A stretch of 33,344 bases of DNA from JADJPL01 sp964607915 (GCA_964607915.1 CAZSMU010000027.1:1-33344), one strand, 5' to 3'. Shown: positions 1-7,688, numbered from the stretch's first letter. The notes: generated by a model not told the origin, from the sequence alone. Made by a program: numbers and translations.

Positions 1-1
1 A

Positions 2-55
2 TGGACAAAAAATGACTCTTTTTTCCCTCCTCGCTGACCCCGCGCAACAAGTCTA
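2..55 (+). repeat. Intergenic repeat copy R1 (right-end type)
   Basis: This segment is nearly identical to 1132-1185, differing mainly by single-base indels. It ends in the core CGCAACAAGTCTA, the reverse complement of TAGACTTGTTGCG. It lies before the nuclease gene and may be the right half of an element that begins before the window. Together with the copy at 1020-1185 it brackets the gene at 147-1022. Confidence 0.75.
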
Positions 56-146
56 AAATTTAAATAAGTATAAATAAAATGAGGTAAATCATATTTAAAA
101 CAAAATGTACCAAAAAGGACTTATCTTTATGGGAAATTTTTAAAAT

Positions 147-1022
147 ATGGCGAAAAAGCTAGTCCGGTTCGACTGGGCGATGAAAAAGATGCTTCGCCAC
201 AAAGCAAACTTCGACATCCTTGAAGGCTTCCTGTCGGAGTTGCTCGGCGAAGAAGTGAAAATCGTGCAAGTCCTTGATAGCGAGAGCAACAAGGAGACGG
301 AGGACGATAAGTTCAACCGGGTGGATGTGCTGGTGGAGTTCACTGACGGCGCGCTGGTCATTGTCGAGGTGCAAAACAGCAAAGAATACGATTACTTCCA
401 TCGGATGTTGTACGGTACGTCAAAAGTCATCACCGAACACATCAAAGAAGGGCAGCCCTACGCCGAAGTGAAGAAGGTGATTTCGGTGACGATAGCCTAT
501 TTCGACCTGGGACAAGGGAAGGATTACGTTTATCACGGAACGACGGTCTTCAAAGGTATCCACAAAAACGATATTTTGACGCTCGCCGATAAGCAAATCG
601 AACTTTACAAAAAGAATACTATTCACGAGGTTTTTCCGGAATACTGGGTAATCAAGGTTGGAAAATTCGGCAACCGGGTGAAGGACAAACTCGACGAGTG
701 GATTTATTTTTTCAAAAACGCTGAAATCAAAAACGACTTTTCAGCGAAGGGCCTGAAAGCAGCGGGAGAGAAATTAGACGAGATGAAATTGAATGAAAAA
801 GAGGCAAAGGACTATAAAAAATATCTGAAAGAACTACGAGACATCGCCAGCGAGCAGCATACAAAAATGGCGGATGCACAAGATTTGATAAAAAAAGGAG
901 AAGAAAATAAAGAAATAGAAACCGTTTTGAAGTTGAAAAACAAAGGAAAATCGAAAGAAGAAATTGCCGATTTGCTTGATTTGCCACTCGATATGATTTC
1001 AAAAATTCTTGACAATCAATAG
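147..1022 (+). CDS. Rpn/PDDEXK_2 family nuclease (recombination-promoting nuclease or transposase-like)
   Basis: The 291-residue product resembles the Rpn/PDDEXK_2 family, whose members are DNA nucleases linked to RecA-independent recombination and phage defence and are often labelled transposases. The N-terminus has FDWAMKKML. The nuclease core follows with the acidic residue of RVDVLVEF (about 58-65) and VEVQ (about 76-79), matching the D...ExQ signature. YFHRMLYGTSK follows. The C-terminal 80 residues are charged, predicted helical, and end in a helix-turn-helix-like segment (KSKEEIADLLDLP) typical of the family. The gene and its 90-base leader are much more AT-rich than the neighbours, which suggests transfer. 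It is flanked by copies of an intergenic repeat, and its TAG stop overlaps the downstream copy. No strong ribosome binding site is visible, as is common in Bacteroidota. Family assignment is firm; cellular role is inferred. Confidence 0.85.
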   Translation: MAKKLVRFDWAMKKMLRHKANFDILEGFLSELLGEEVKIVQVLDSESNKETEDDKFNRVDVLVEFTDGALVIVEVQNSKEYDYFHRMLYGTSKVITEHIKEGQPYAEVKKVISVTIAYFDLGQGKDYVYHGTTVFKGIHKNDILTLADKQIELYKKNTIHEVFPEYWVIKVGKFGNRVKDKLDEWIYFFKNAEIKNDFSAKGLKAAGEKLDEMKLNEKEAKDYKKYLKELRDIASEQHTKMADAQDLIKKGEENKEIETVLKLKNKGKSKEEIADLLDLPLDMISKILDNQ

Positions 1023-1185
1023 ACTTGTTGCGAGGGGGATTTATCGAGGGGTTAAAAAGGCTCTTTTCTTCCCACACGACGCCTTTTTGTGGTCCTATAG
1101 CTGGGCCATATTCCCACAAAAAGCCTTCGCGTGGAAAGAAAATGACTCTTTTTTCCTCCTCGCTGACCCCCTCGCAACAAGTCTA
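1020..1185. mobile_element. MITE-like palindromic element R2
   Basis: The element has perfect 18-bp terminal inverted repeats (AGACTTGTTGCGAGGGGG at 1021-1038, its reverse complement at 1167-1184). Imperfect pairing continues inward to CTTTTTGTGG at 1083-1092 against 1114-1123, leaving a loop of about 21 bases. TA dinucleotides stand at both outer ends (1020-1021 and 1184-1185), as expected for a TA target duplication. It encodes no protein. Removing it with one TA would leave CAA TAA TAG at the end of the nuclease gene, so it seems to have inserted in that gene's stop codon. It might also act as a transcript-ending hairpin. Confidence 0.7.
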
Positions 1186-1195
1186 ATAGTGCGTA

Positions 1196-1228
1196 TTTTG
1201 TAGGAGGGGGCCCTCCCCTCCTACAAAA
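1196..1228 (-). terminator. Perfect 14-bp hairpin downstream of rlpA
   Basis: TTTTGTAGGAGGGG at 1196-1209 pairs perfectly with 1215-1228 across a 5-base loop. It begins four bases beyond the rlpA stop codon. No T-tract follows the stem on the minus strand, so it is not a textbook intrinsic terminator. It could still end or stabilise the rlpA transcript, or separate it from the repeat element next to it. Confidence 0.5.
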
Positions 1229-1231
1229 ATC

Positions 1232-2134
1232 CTAATAATTTTTGGCGCTCAAGTCCACGACAAAGCCATCAATCTTATGTTTTCGTTTGAGGTTGTCGGC
1301 ATATACACTGGCACTAGCCTCTGACGTGAACGGTCCGAGGATAATTTTATAAACGGGGCTGACACCGTCTGCGGAGGGCTGGATGCTGACCAGGATATCT
1401 TCGAACCATTTCCCTTGCAGGTCGGCGATTTGGTCGAGCAGGACTTCGGGGTTGCTCAAGGCCATCACCTGTACGCCGAAGCCCTTGGTCGGGGAGTTGT
1501 GCAGGGCGATTTTGTATAGTCCGAACTGCTTGAAGTCCCCGCGCACTAAGGGATAGATTTTCGTATCCACTGCCTTATAGGTGCGGACGGCGGTCGTTGC
1601 GGCACCGGATTTGGCTTGCAGGTCGCGATTGGGCACGGCCGGCTCGGCTGCGGGTTTGGCAGGCTGGGTCTTTGCCACGACGGGGACGGGGCTTTTTGCC
1701 GGTTGGGTATTCACTTTGGCGGGGTCGGCTGGTGGGGTTGCGGGGCTTTTCTTAGCGGTAGTTTCCGTTTCCGTTTTGCCAATCACCTCTACGATTACAT
1801 TAGCGGTGCCTCCGGTACCGAGACCGATTTTTTGGGCGGCAGCCCGGGAGAGGTCCACAATCCTGCCAGAGATGTAGGGACCGCGGTCATTGACGGTGAC
1901 GATTACCGAGCGCCGGGCGCGCTCGTCGGTGCGGGTCACCTTGAGCTGTGTGCCCATAGGGTGGATTTTATGTGCCGCAGTGAGCTTATCTTTGTCGTAC
2001 ATTTGCCCTGATGCGGTGCGGCTTCCCTGGAAGCTGTCGTCGTATACAGCGGCAATACCGGATTCCTGGGAGTAGGCGAGGTTCGCGGAGCATAGGGCGG
2101 CCGCGAGCAATAAGCGTCCAAATACAGTGTTCAT
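1232..2134 (-). CDS. rlpA: RlpA-like septal ring lytic transglycosylase with SPOR domain
   Basis: RlpA proteins cleave peptidoglycan strands lacking stem peptides and act at the division septum. The 300-residue product starts with a signal peptide (about 1-22, ending AYSQ). A double-psi beta-barrel follows (about 26-118), with SGQMYD, TAAHK (His55) and the acidic residue of VNDRGPY (Asp83), all typical of RlpA. An alanine/proline/lysine-rich linker (about 120-195) leads to a C-terminal SPOR domain (about 205-295, FGVQVMALS to GFVVDLS) that would bind denuded septal glycan. There is no lipobox, so it is probably periplasmic rather than lipid-anchored. It is a single gene diverging from mnmA, with a good Bacteroidota promoter just upstream. 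Assignment is strong; enzymatic activity is inferred, since some Bacteroidota members are untested. Confidence 0.9.
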   Translation of the reverse strand: MNTVFGRLLLAAALCSANLAYSQESGIAAVYDDSFQGSRTASGQMYDKDKLTAAHKIHPMGTQLKVTRTDERARRSVIVTVNDRGPYISGRIVDLSRAAAQKIGLGTGGTANVIVEVIGKTETETTAKKSPATPPADPAKVNTQPAKSPVPVVAKTQPAKPAAEPAVPNRDLQAKSGAATTAVRTYKAVDTKIYPLVRGDFKQFGLYKIALHNSPTKGFGVQVMALSNPEVLLDQIADLQGKWFEDILVSIQPSADGVSPVYKIILGPFTSEASASVYADNLKRKHKIDGFVVDLSAKNY

Positions 2135-2157
2135 GATGTTATTTTTTTTAATAACTC

Positions 2158-2189
2158 CAAAAGTAAAAAAAAAGTGTCATACAAGCAAA
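2158..2189 (-). promoter_or_regulatory. Bacteroidota-type promoter of rlpA
   Basis: Read on the minus strand this is TTTG (-33 box, complement of 2186-2189), a 20-base spacer, then TACTTTTG (-7 box, complement of 2158-2165). It matches the Bacteroidota sigma-ABfr consensus TTTG-N19-21-TAnnTTTG exactly. Transcription would start near 2151, giving a leader of about 16-17 bases before the rlpA ATG. Confidence 0.7.
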
Positions 2190-2193
2190 TGGC

Positions 2194-2201
2194 TATATTT
2201 G
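2194..2201 (+). promoter_or_regulatory. Possible -7 box for mnmA
   Basis: TATATTTG matches the Bacteroidota -7 consensus TAnnTTTG on the plus strand, about 70 bases before the mnmA start. No convincing -33 TTTG lies 19-21 bases upstream, so support is partial. The resulting leader would contain repeat copy R3. Confidence 0.35.
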
Positions 2202-2228
2202 AAGCTTGTGGAGTGAACCTTCCACGCG

Positions 2229-2254
2229 TAGGACTTGTTGCGGGAAGGGTCAGC
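2229..2254 (+). repeat. Intergenic repeat copy R3 (left-end type)
   Basis: The stretch reads TAGGACTTGTTGCGGGAAGG followed by GTCAGC. It matches the end of R2 read from its right side (AGACTTGTTGCGAGGGGG then TCAGC). It ends about 15 bases before the mnmA start codon, so it would lie in the mRNA leader. Confidence 0.6.
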
Positions 2255-2269
2255 TAAAATTAAATTCGA

Positions 2270-3379
2270 ATGAGCAAACACGGCAGGGTACTGGTTGCAA
2301 TGAGCGGTGGGATAGACAGCACCGTGACCGCTATGTTGTTGCACGAAGCGGGCTACCAGGTGGTGGGAATCACCATGAAAACCTGGGACTACGCCAATTC
2401 CGGCGGTACGAAAAAGGAAACGGGCTGTTGCAGCCTGGACTCCATCAACGACGCGCGTCAGGTAGCAGTAGATATGGGGTTTCACCACTTTATCATCGAC
2501 ATCCGCGATGAGTTCGGCAACTACGTCATAGATAACTTTATTGAGGAATACATGGCGGGTCGAACCCCCAACCCCTGTGTCCTTTGCAATACGCACATAA
2601 AATGGAACGCCCTGCTGCGCAGGGCGGACGCGCTCGACTGCGAGTTCATCGCTACCGGCCACTATGCCCGTATCATCGAGCAAGACGAGCGGAGGTTCAT
2701 ACGCCGCGCCGCAGACTTGAACAAGGACCAGTCCTATGTGCTTTGGGGGCTTTCCCAAGATGCGTTGTACAGAAGTCGCTTCCCTCTTGGCGAGCTCACT
2801 AAGCCGGAAGTGCGCCAACTGGCGTTCGACGCTGGCTACAAGGAGTTGTCGAAGAAAGCGGAAAGCTATGAAATCTGCTTCGTGCCCGACAACGACTATC
2901 GGGGCTTTCTCAAGCGCCACGTGGACGGCCTGGAAGAACAAGTGGCCGGTGGGCAGTTCGTGAATCGGCAGGGGGAGGTGTTGGGCCAACACCAGGGCTA
3001 TCCCTTTTATACTATCGGGCAGCGAAAAGGGCTGGGACAAGCCTTTGGCAGCCCTATGTACGTCACCGAAATCATCCCCGAGACGAACACGGTAGTGCTC
3101 GGCCCTGTGGAGGAACTGGTGCGCAACGGGATGCAGGTATATCAGCTCAACATACAGAAGTACCCGGTCATACCGGAAGGGCTCGAGGCAGCGGTAAAAA
3201 TCCGCCACAAAAGCCCGCCCACCCTGGCCCGGCTGGAAAATCTGTCCGAAGATCGGGTAGGGGTATCGTTCTACGCCCACGTGAGCGGCGTAGCACCGGG
3301 GCAATCAGCGGTTTTTTATGAAGGCGACGATGTAGTGGGCGGGGGAATCATCCACAGCAGCTACTCCGGGAAAAACTGA
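2270..3379 (+). CDS. mnmA: tRNA-specific 2-thiouridylase MnmA
   Basis: MnmA thiolates U34 of the wobble position in tRNA Lys, Glu and Gln, using ATP and sulfur relayed from cysteine desulfurase. The 369-residue product has the family's usual length. It carries the ATP pyrophosphatase P-loop SGGIDS (12-17; most homologues have SGGVDS), the TPNPCVLCN motif with the catalytic cysteine Cys103, and the second catalytic cysteine in AESYEICFVPD (Cys203). Other matches are the tRNA-binding GHYARI segment (about 130-135), QSYVLW, and the C-terminal barrel with FYTIGQRKGLG. The start at 2270 places the P-loop normally and is preceded by A/T-rich sequence rather than a Shine-Dalgarno, which is usual in this phylum. 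It lies 11 bases before rimM, probably in one transcript. Confidence 0.96.
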   Translation: MSKHGRVLVAMSGGIDSTVTAMLLHEAGYQVVGITMKTWDYANSGGTKKETGCCSLDSINDARQVAVDMGFHHFIIDIRDEFGNYVIDNFIEEYMAGRTPNPCVLCNTHIKWNALLRRADALDCEFIATGHYARIIEQDERRFIRRAADLNKDQSYVLWGLSQDALYRSRFPLGELTKPEVRQLAFDAGYKELSKKAESYEICFVPDNDYRGFLKRHVDGLEEQVAGGQFVNRQGEVLGQHQGYPFYTIGQRKGLGQAFGSPMYVTEIIPETNTVVLGPVEELVRNGMQVYQLNIQKYPVIPEGLEAAVKIRHKSPPTLARLENLSEDRVGVSFYAHVSGVAPGQSAVFYEGDDVVGGGIIHSSYSGKN

Positions 3380-3390
3380 ATCGAAGCACT

Positions 3391-3921
3391 ATGCAGAAAG
3401 GAGAGCAACTTTTTATTTGTATTGGGAAAACCGGAAAGGCGCACGGCCTGGGCGGTGAGCTAAAATTCCATGTGGACGAGCGCTACCTGGAGGATTTCCT
3501 GGAGGCAGAGGTAGTATTCCTGGAAAACAAAGGGCAAAAGCTCCCGTACTTCATCGAAGCGATTCGGGAAGGGAACGATATTCTGGTGAAACTGGAAGAC
3601 ACCGACAGCCCGGAACAGGCGCGGGCGCTGACGGGTCTGCCGGCATTCCTTCGGGAAGCCGACCTGTTGGAGGATGAAGAGCGGGAGGGGTCGGCCGAGT
3701 TGCAGTTCGAGCGCTTCACAGGATACGAAATCCTGGATGTGTTCAGTGGCCGGCGGGCAAAAATCGTAGAAATTGTGGCCATGCCGCAACAATACCTGGC
3801 GTATGCAGAAGTGGAGGGGAGGGAAATCCTCATTCCCATGCACCCGGATCTGATCAAAAAAATAGACGAAGCCTCCCGGGAAATCCAGATGGAACTCCCG
3901 GAAGGCTTGTTCGATTTGTAG
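3391..3921 (+). CDS. rimM: Ribosome maturation factor RimM
   Basis: RimM binds the 30S subunit near ribosomal protein S19 and helps mature the head of the 16S rRNA. The 176-residue product has the N-terminal RimM barrel (about 6-92: IGKTGKAHGLGGELKFH, DSPEQARALTG) and a C-terminal PRC-barrel (about 105-172: GYEILDVFSG, GREILIPMHPDLI, with an acidic patch). Length is normal. It begins 11 bases after mnmA and so is likely co-transcribed. Its common partners rpsP, trmD and rplS are absent here. It converges on the amidohydrolase gene, with only 8 bases between stop codons and no visible terminator. Confidence 0.95.
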   Translation: MQKGEQLFICIGKTGKAHGLGGELKFHVDERYLEDFLEAEVVFLENKGQKLPYFIEAIREGNDILVKLEDTDSPEQARALTGLPAFLREADLLEDEEREGSAELQFERFTGYEILDVFSGRRAKIVEIVAMPQQYLAYAEVEGREILIPMHPDLIKKIDEASREIQMELPEGLFDL

Positions 3922-3929
3922 TACGCGGG

Positions 3930-5525
3930 TTATCCTTTCTTTTTGCCCGTTGTGCCAGGCTGTTCGATTTCGTAATCGTCTTTCTTTTTGCTGTCGGCGA
4001 CCATCTTGCGCACATCGGCGAGCAGTTGTTTGGCGTCGTATACAATGCCATCCTTGATGGTATAGCGCACGCCACCCACGCGTACGGTTTCGTTGGTATC
4101 GGTCAATTGGATGGCACCGGTGCCGTAGAGCACCTGTATATTTTCGAGTGGGTTTTCCTCTATCAACACCATATCGGCTAATTTGCCGACTTCGATGGTC
4201 CCGATTTTGTCGGCCATGCCCAGGGCTTCTGCCCCGTTGAGAGTCGCGGCCCGGATGACTTCGAGCGGGTGGAAGCCTGCTTCGCGCAAGAGTTCCAGTT
4301 CGCGGATGTAGGCAAACCCGTACAGTTGGAAGATAAACCCGGAGTCGGAGCCTGCTGTTACCCGGCCACCGCGGTTTTTGTATTCGTTGACGAAGGTCAT
4401 CCAGAGGCGGTAGTTTTCCTTCCAGCTCACCTCTTGTTCGGTGCCCCAGGAGTGCCAGTAGGAACCATGGGAAATGCGGCTGGGCAGGTAAAAACGCCAC
4501 AGAGAGGGTAGGGTGTACTCTTCGTGCCATTCGGCGCGGCGTGCGCGCATGAGGTCCCGGTTGGCCTCATAGATGTTGAAGGTGGGGTCGAGGGTGAAGT
4601 CCAGGTCTAACAGTTCCTGCATCACCTTGTTCCAGTGTTCGGAGTAGGGGGGGGCGGCCTGTTTCCAAAGGCGTCCGGCTTGTTCGAAGCGGTGCTGCTC
4701 GTTGGAGTAGTTGTAGTCGGCCGGGTAATCCTGTACGGTGCGGTTGTTGAACAGGGCCTCCGGGAGTCCGTACCAGTGTTCCATGGAAGTGAGGCCGGCG
4801 CGGGCGGAGCTGAGCACGTTCCAGCGGGCCACGTCCATCTGGGCATGGTGGCAGCAAGAGCGCAGGCCGAGTTTTTTATTTTCATCGAGGGCGGCGGCCA
4901 TGACTTCAGGGGGCGCGCCGAAGAACTTGATTCCGTCGGCTCCGCGCTTTTGATTGTCGCGCACCCATTCGCGCGCTTGTTCGGCGCTGGCGATGGGTTC
5001 TTTACTGCCCATCCCAAAAGCGGTATAGGCCAGGATGCGGGGGGCGGTAATCTGGTTGTTGAGGCTTCTCTGCTTCTGGTCGAGCACCCAGTCCAGCCCG
5101 TTTCCAGCCGATGGGTCGCGAATGGTCGTGATGCCATGCCCCATCCAAAGTTTGAACACGTATTCCGCATCGGCGCCCTGTGCCCTTCCTCCGATATGGC
5201 CGTGCATATCCACAAAGCCGGGGAGCAGGTACATGCCTTCTGCCTGAATTTCCTTGCCGCCCGGTTTGAGCTGGGGTCTGCCCTTCGGGTCAATGGGCAC
5301 CCCCGGATATCCCACGTTGCGCACTTGCTTGATGACGTTGTTCTCCACGACGACGTCCACGGGGCCAACGGGCGGCGCGCCGTTCCCATTGATCAGGGTC
5401 GCCCCGCGGATGATCAACTGCGGATAGGGGCCGTCCCCCTCTTTGCGGTCAGGCGCCTTCTGTACCTGGGCTCCCGCGCGAATGGCAACCAGTGCCAATA
5501 GAAAGAATAGAATCCGTTTTTTCAT
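3930..5525 (-). CDS. Secreted metal-dependent amidohydrolase
   Basis: This is a 531-residue exported member of the amidohydrolase superfamily, which hydrolyses C-N bonds in peptides, ureas or heterocycles using a metal centre in a TIM barrel. A signal peptide (about 1-20, ending RAGAQ) precedes the N-terminal beta-sandwich. The first metal motif is PGFVDMHGHIGG (His108, His110). Lys200 in GIKFFG is a candidate carboxylated lysine, and further ligand candidates are His226/His227 and His250 (SMEHWYG). Asp394 in TAGSDSGF is the expected catalytic aspartate. The C-terminus returns to the beta-sandwich (GKLADMVLIEENPLENI) and ends in a lysine-rich tail. The substrate cannot be told; imidazolonepropionase- or prolidase-like exported enzymes are possible. 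It is divergent from the dehydrogenase at 5666, with 140 bases between them. Confidence 0.85.
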   Translation of the reverse strand: MKKRILFFLLALVAIRAGAQVQKAPDRKEGDGPYPQLIIRGATLINGNGAPPVGPVDVVVENNVIKQVRNVGYPGVPIDPKGRPQLKPGGKEIQAEGMYLLPGFVDMHGHIGGRAQGADAEYVFKLWMGHGITTIRDPSAGNGLDWVLDQKQRSLNNQITAPRILAYTAFGMGSKEPIASAEQAREWVRDNQKRGADGIKFFGAPPEVMAAALDENKKLGLRSCCHHAQMDVARWNVLSSARAGLTSMEHWYGLPEALFNNRTVQDYPADYNYSNEQHRFEQAGRLWKQAAPPYSEHWNKVMQELLDLDFTLDPTFNIYEANRDLMRARRAEWHEEYTLPSLWRFYLPSRISHGSYWHSWGTEQEVSWKENYRLWMTFVNEYKNRGGRVTAGSDSGFIFQLYGFAYIRELELLREAGFHPLEVIRAATLNGAEALGMADKIGTIEVGKLADMVLIEENPLENIQVLYGTGAIQLTDTNETVRVGGVRYTIKDGIVYDAKQLLADVRKMVADSKKKDDYEIEQPGTTGKKKG

Positions 5526-5665
5526 TACAAACAGGTTATTAGGAGTTTGCGAAAAAGTGCAAAATAGAAGAAATATTTGAAATTTTCAGGGATTGGATTT
5601 ACGCGAAAAGTCGTATTGTTGCCCCTGGGATATATCGGTTAGGCAAAGTAGAAATCCATCAAAGC

Positions 5666-6382
5666 ATGATAACAGACAAGGTCGTTTTTTTAACCGGGGC
5701 ATCCCGGGGCATCGGACGGGATTTGGCCCTCCGTTTGGCCACGCAGCAGAACCATCTCGGTTTGTTGGCCCGCAACGAAGCAGAACTGAAAGAACTGCAG
5801 TCCCTTTGCATAGGGAACGGAGCCCCCCATGTCCATATTTTTGCCGGCGATGTATCGGATGAAGGCGTGGTCAAATCGGCTATGGAAGCCTTTATCGGGG
5901 AATTGGGCAGGTTGGACTTCCTCATAAACAACGCGGGTTTCGGAATCTTCAAGCCGGCAGATGAAATCAGTTCCGGGGAATGGGACGAGGTCATGGAGGT
6001 GAATGTCAAAGGGACATTCCTCTGCTGCCGCTATGCCCTGCCGGCCATGAAGGCCCGCAAGCAGGGGCATATCATCAATATCGCTTCCGACGTGGCCAAG
6101 CGCACTTTTCCGGCAGGCTCGCTGTATTGCGCCAGCAAATACGCCCAGGACGCTTTTTCGTCAGCTTTGCGAAAAGAGGTACATCCCTTCGGAATAAAAG
6201 TGAGCGTCGTGTATTCCGGTCTGGTGGACACGCATTTTCACAGCCATCCACAAGGTGCCCAGGAGGCGGAAAGCTGGCTGAAAGGAGAGGACATGGCCGA
6301 TGCGATTCACTACATCATGGCTCAGCCTCCCCACGTTGTCATTGACGAGCTGATGATTCATCCGCTGAGCCAGGCGTATTGA
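5666..6382 (+). CDS. Short-chain dehydrogenase/reductase (SDR), classical type
   Basis: This is an NAD(P)-dependent oxidoreductase of 238 residues, a typical classical SDR length. It shows the dinucleotide-binding motif TGASRGIG (10-17), a DVS acidic site (about 62-64), NNAG (88-91), and the catalytic serine in NIASD (Ser141). The YCASK motif provides Tyr154 and Lys158. The VVYSGLVDT segment after the active site matches the usual PG-x-x-x-T region in altered form. Substrate is unknown. The gene stands alone between a divergent amidohydrolase and a convergent permease. Its last 44 bases overlap the 3' end of the permease gene on the other strand, so the two transcripts must be antisense at their ends. 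Confidence 0.9.
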   Translation: MITDKVVFLTGASRGIGRDLALRLATQQNHLGLLARNEAELKELQSLCIGNGAPHVHIFAGDVSDEGVVKSAMEAFIGELGRLDFLINNAGFGIFKPADEISSGEWDEVMEVNVKGTFLCCRYALPAMKARKQGHIINIASDVAKRTFPAGSLYCASKYAQDAFSSALRKEVHPFGIKVSVVYSGLVDTHFHSHPQGAQEAESWLKGEDMADAIHYIMAQPPHVVIDELMIHPLSQAY

Positions 6383-7688
6383 TTTTTCCGGTAGATTTCA
6401 ACCAAATGTAGAGGGGCGTCCCGGCGCACAGAAGCAGAAACCCCCAATATACGGCCTCCTGCCCGGCCCCGCCGATGGCCCAGAAAGAGAAAAGGAAGGC
6501 TATGAAGGCAATATACGCACCAGGCTGGAGGGCCGCTCTTCCCTTTCGCCACCCTATGCATTGGCCCAGGTAGGCCAGCGCGCAGAAAAGGTAGGGGATG
6601 AGTACGGAGGTGGTCGCCAGCAGCAGCATGAACTGAAAGGTGCTCACCATGCTCTTGTTGTAGTTGGTGGCCATCAGGGCAGACAAGAGCAGGCTCGACA
6701 GCACCATGCCGGCTATGGGGACTCCTTTTTTATTTGTCTTTTTGAAAAAGGAGGGGAACACGCGGTCCACCGCTGCTGCCATAGGAATCTGCCCCTGGAT
6801 GAGTATCCAGCCGTTGAGTGAGCCTATGGAGGCTATGACGGCTCCTGCTGCGACCAGGTAGCGCCCAAAGGGGCCCCACAGTTTTTCGGCTGCTTCCGCA
6901 TAAGGAGCTTGAGAAACCTGTAAATCCGCCGGGGGGATGAGGCCCATAATGGCAATCGAACCACTGATATAGACGAGAGCCACTACGAGCGTGCCCCAAA
7001 CCGTGGCTTTTGGGATGGTCTTTTCAGGATCCCGGATATGCGCTGCCGGAACGGTGGCCGATTCAATGCCTAAAAAGGCCCAAAGCGTCAGGGACGCAGT
7101 AGCGGTGATCGCTCCGAAGAGCGATTGATCGCTGCGGTTGAAGGGCTGGAAGTGGCCCGGTTCGAGGAAGAAAATGCCGAACAGCGGCACCAGGAACAAG
7201 GGAAGCAACTTGAGGACGGTAGTTGTTTTTTGCACCCACCCCGCTTCGCGTATGCCCATAGAGTTGACCCAGGTGAGCAGCCAGATGATGCCCGGGCCCG
7301 TGGCCCCGCCGGCAATAGGGGCTTCCTTCATGGCGGGAATGAAAATGCCGAGGTAGCTGACTGCCGAGGTCACGATGGCCGCATTGCCTACCCACACGGA
7401 AATCCAATAGCCCCAAGCTACCTGGAAGCCGATAAAATCGCCAAAGGCCTCCCTGGAATAGGCATACGGGCCACCCGCACCGGGTTTGCGTTTGCTCAGA
7501 CGGGCAAATACGACGGCCAGGCTCAGTGCCCCTAAAAAGGAAAACAACCATCCGGCCAGGCTTACCGCTCCATATCCGGCCAGGGTGGCGGGCAACAAGA
7601 ACACGCCCGACCCTATCGTATTGCCTATGACGAGGCTGATGGCCGTTGCCAGCCCGGCTTTGGGCGCTGTTTCGCCTGTCTTTTCCAT
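6339..7688 (-). CDS. APC-superfamily amino acid permease (AdiC/PotE-like)
   Basis: This is a 449-residue inner-membrane transporter with about 12 predicted membrane helices and the LeuT-like fold. The first helix contains the unwound substrate-binding motif GNTIGSGVFLLP (about 22-33). Other conserved stretches resemble the arginine/agmatine and putrescine antiporters: PGAGGPYAYSREAFG, a WAFLGIESATVPA segment in helix 6, and the loop DPEKTIPKAT. Those family members exchange basic amino acids or polyamines, but the substrate here cannot be fixed. It lies 69 bases downstream of the methyltransferase gene on the same strand and may share its transcript. The 3' end overlaps the dehydrogenase gene by 44 bases, tail to tail. 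Confidence 0.88.
   Translation of the reverse strand: MEKTGETAPKAGLATAISLVIGNTIGSGVFLLPATLAGYGAVSLAGWLFSFLGALSLAVVFARLSKRKPGAGGPYAYSREAFGDFIGFQVAWGYWISVWVGNAAIVTSAVSYLGIFIPAMKEAPIAGGATGPGIIWLLTWVNSMGIREAGWVQKTTTVLKLLPLFLVPLFGIFFLEPGHFQPFNRSDQSLFGAITATASLTLWAFLGIESATVPAAHIRDPEKTIPKATVWGTLVVALVYISGSIAIMGLIPPADLQVSQAPYAEAAEKLWGPFGRYLVAAGAVIASIGSLNGWILIQGQIPMAAAVDRVFPSFFKKTNKKGVPIAGMVLSSLLLSALMATNYNKSMVSTFQFMLLLATTSVLIPYLFCALAYLGQCIGWRKGRAALQPGAYIAFIAFLFSFWAIGGAGQEAVYWGFLLLCAGTPLYIWLKSTGKINTPGSADESSARQ

Noticed and set aside
2177..3304. A 375-codon open frame on the minus strand
   Set aside because: It is antisense to mnmA, and mnmA has all catalytic motifs.
3460..4530. A 356-codon minus-strand frame spanning rimM and the amidohydrolase
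   Set aside because: It crosses two well-supported genes in another frame and contains arginine/histidine-rich shadow sequence.
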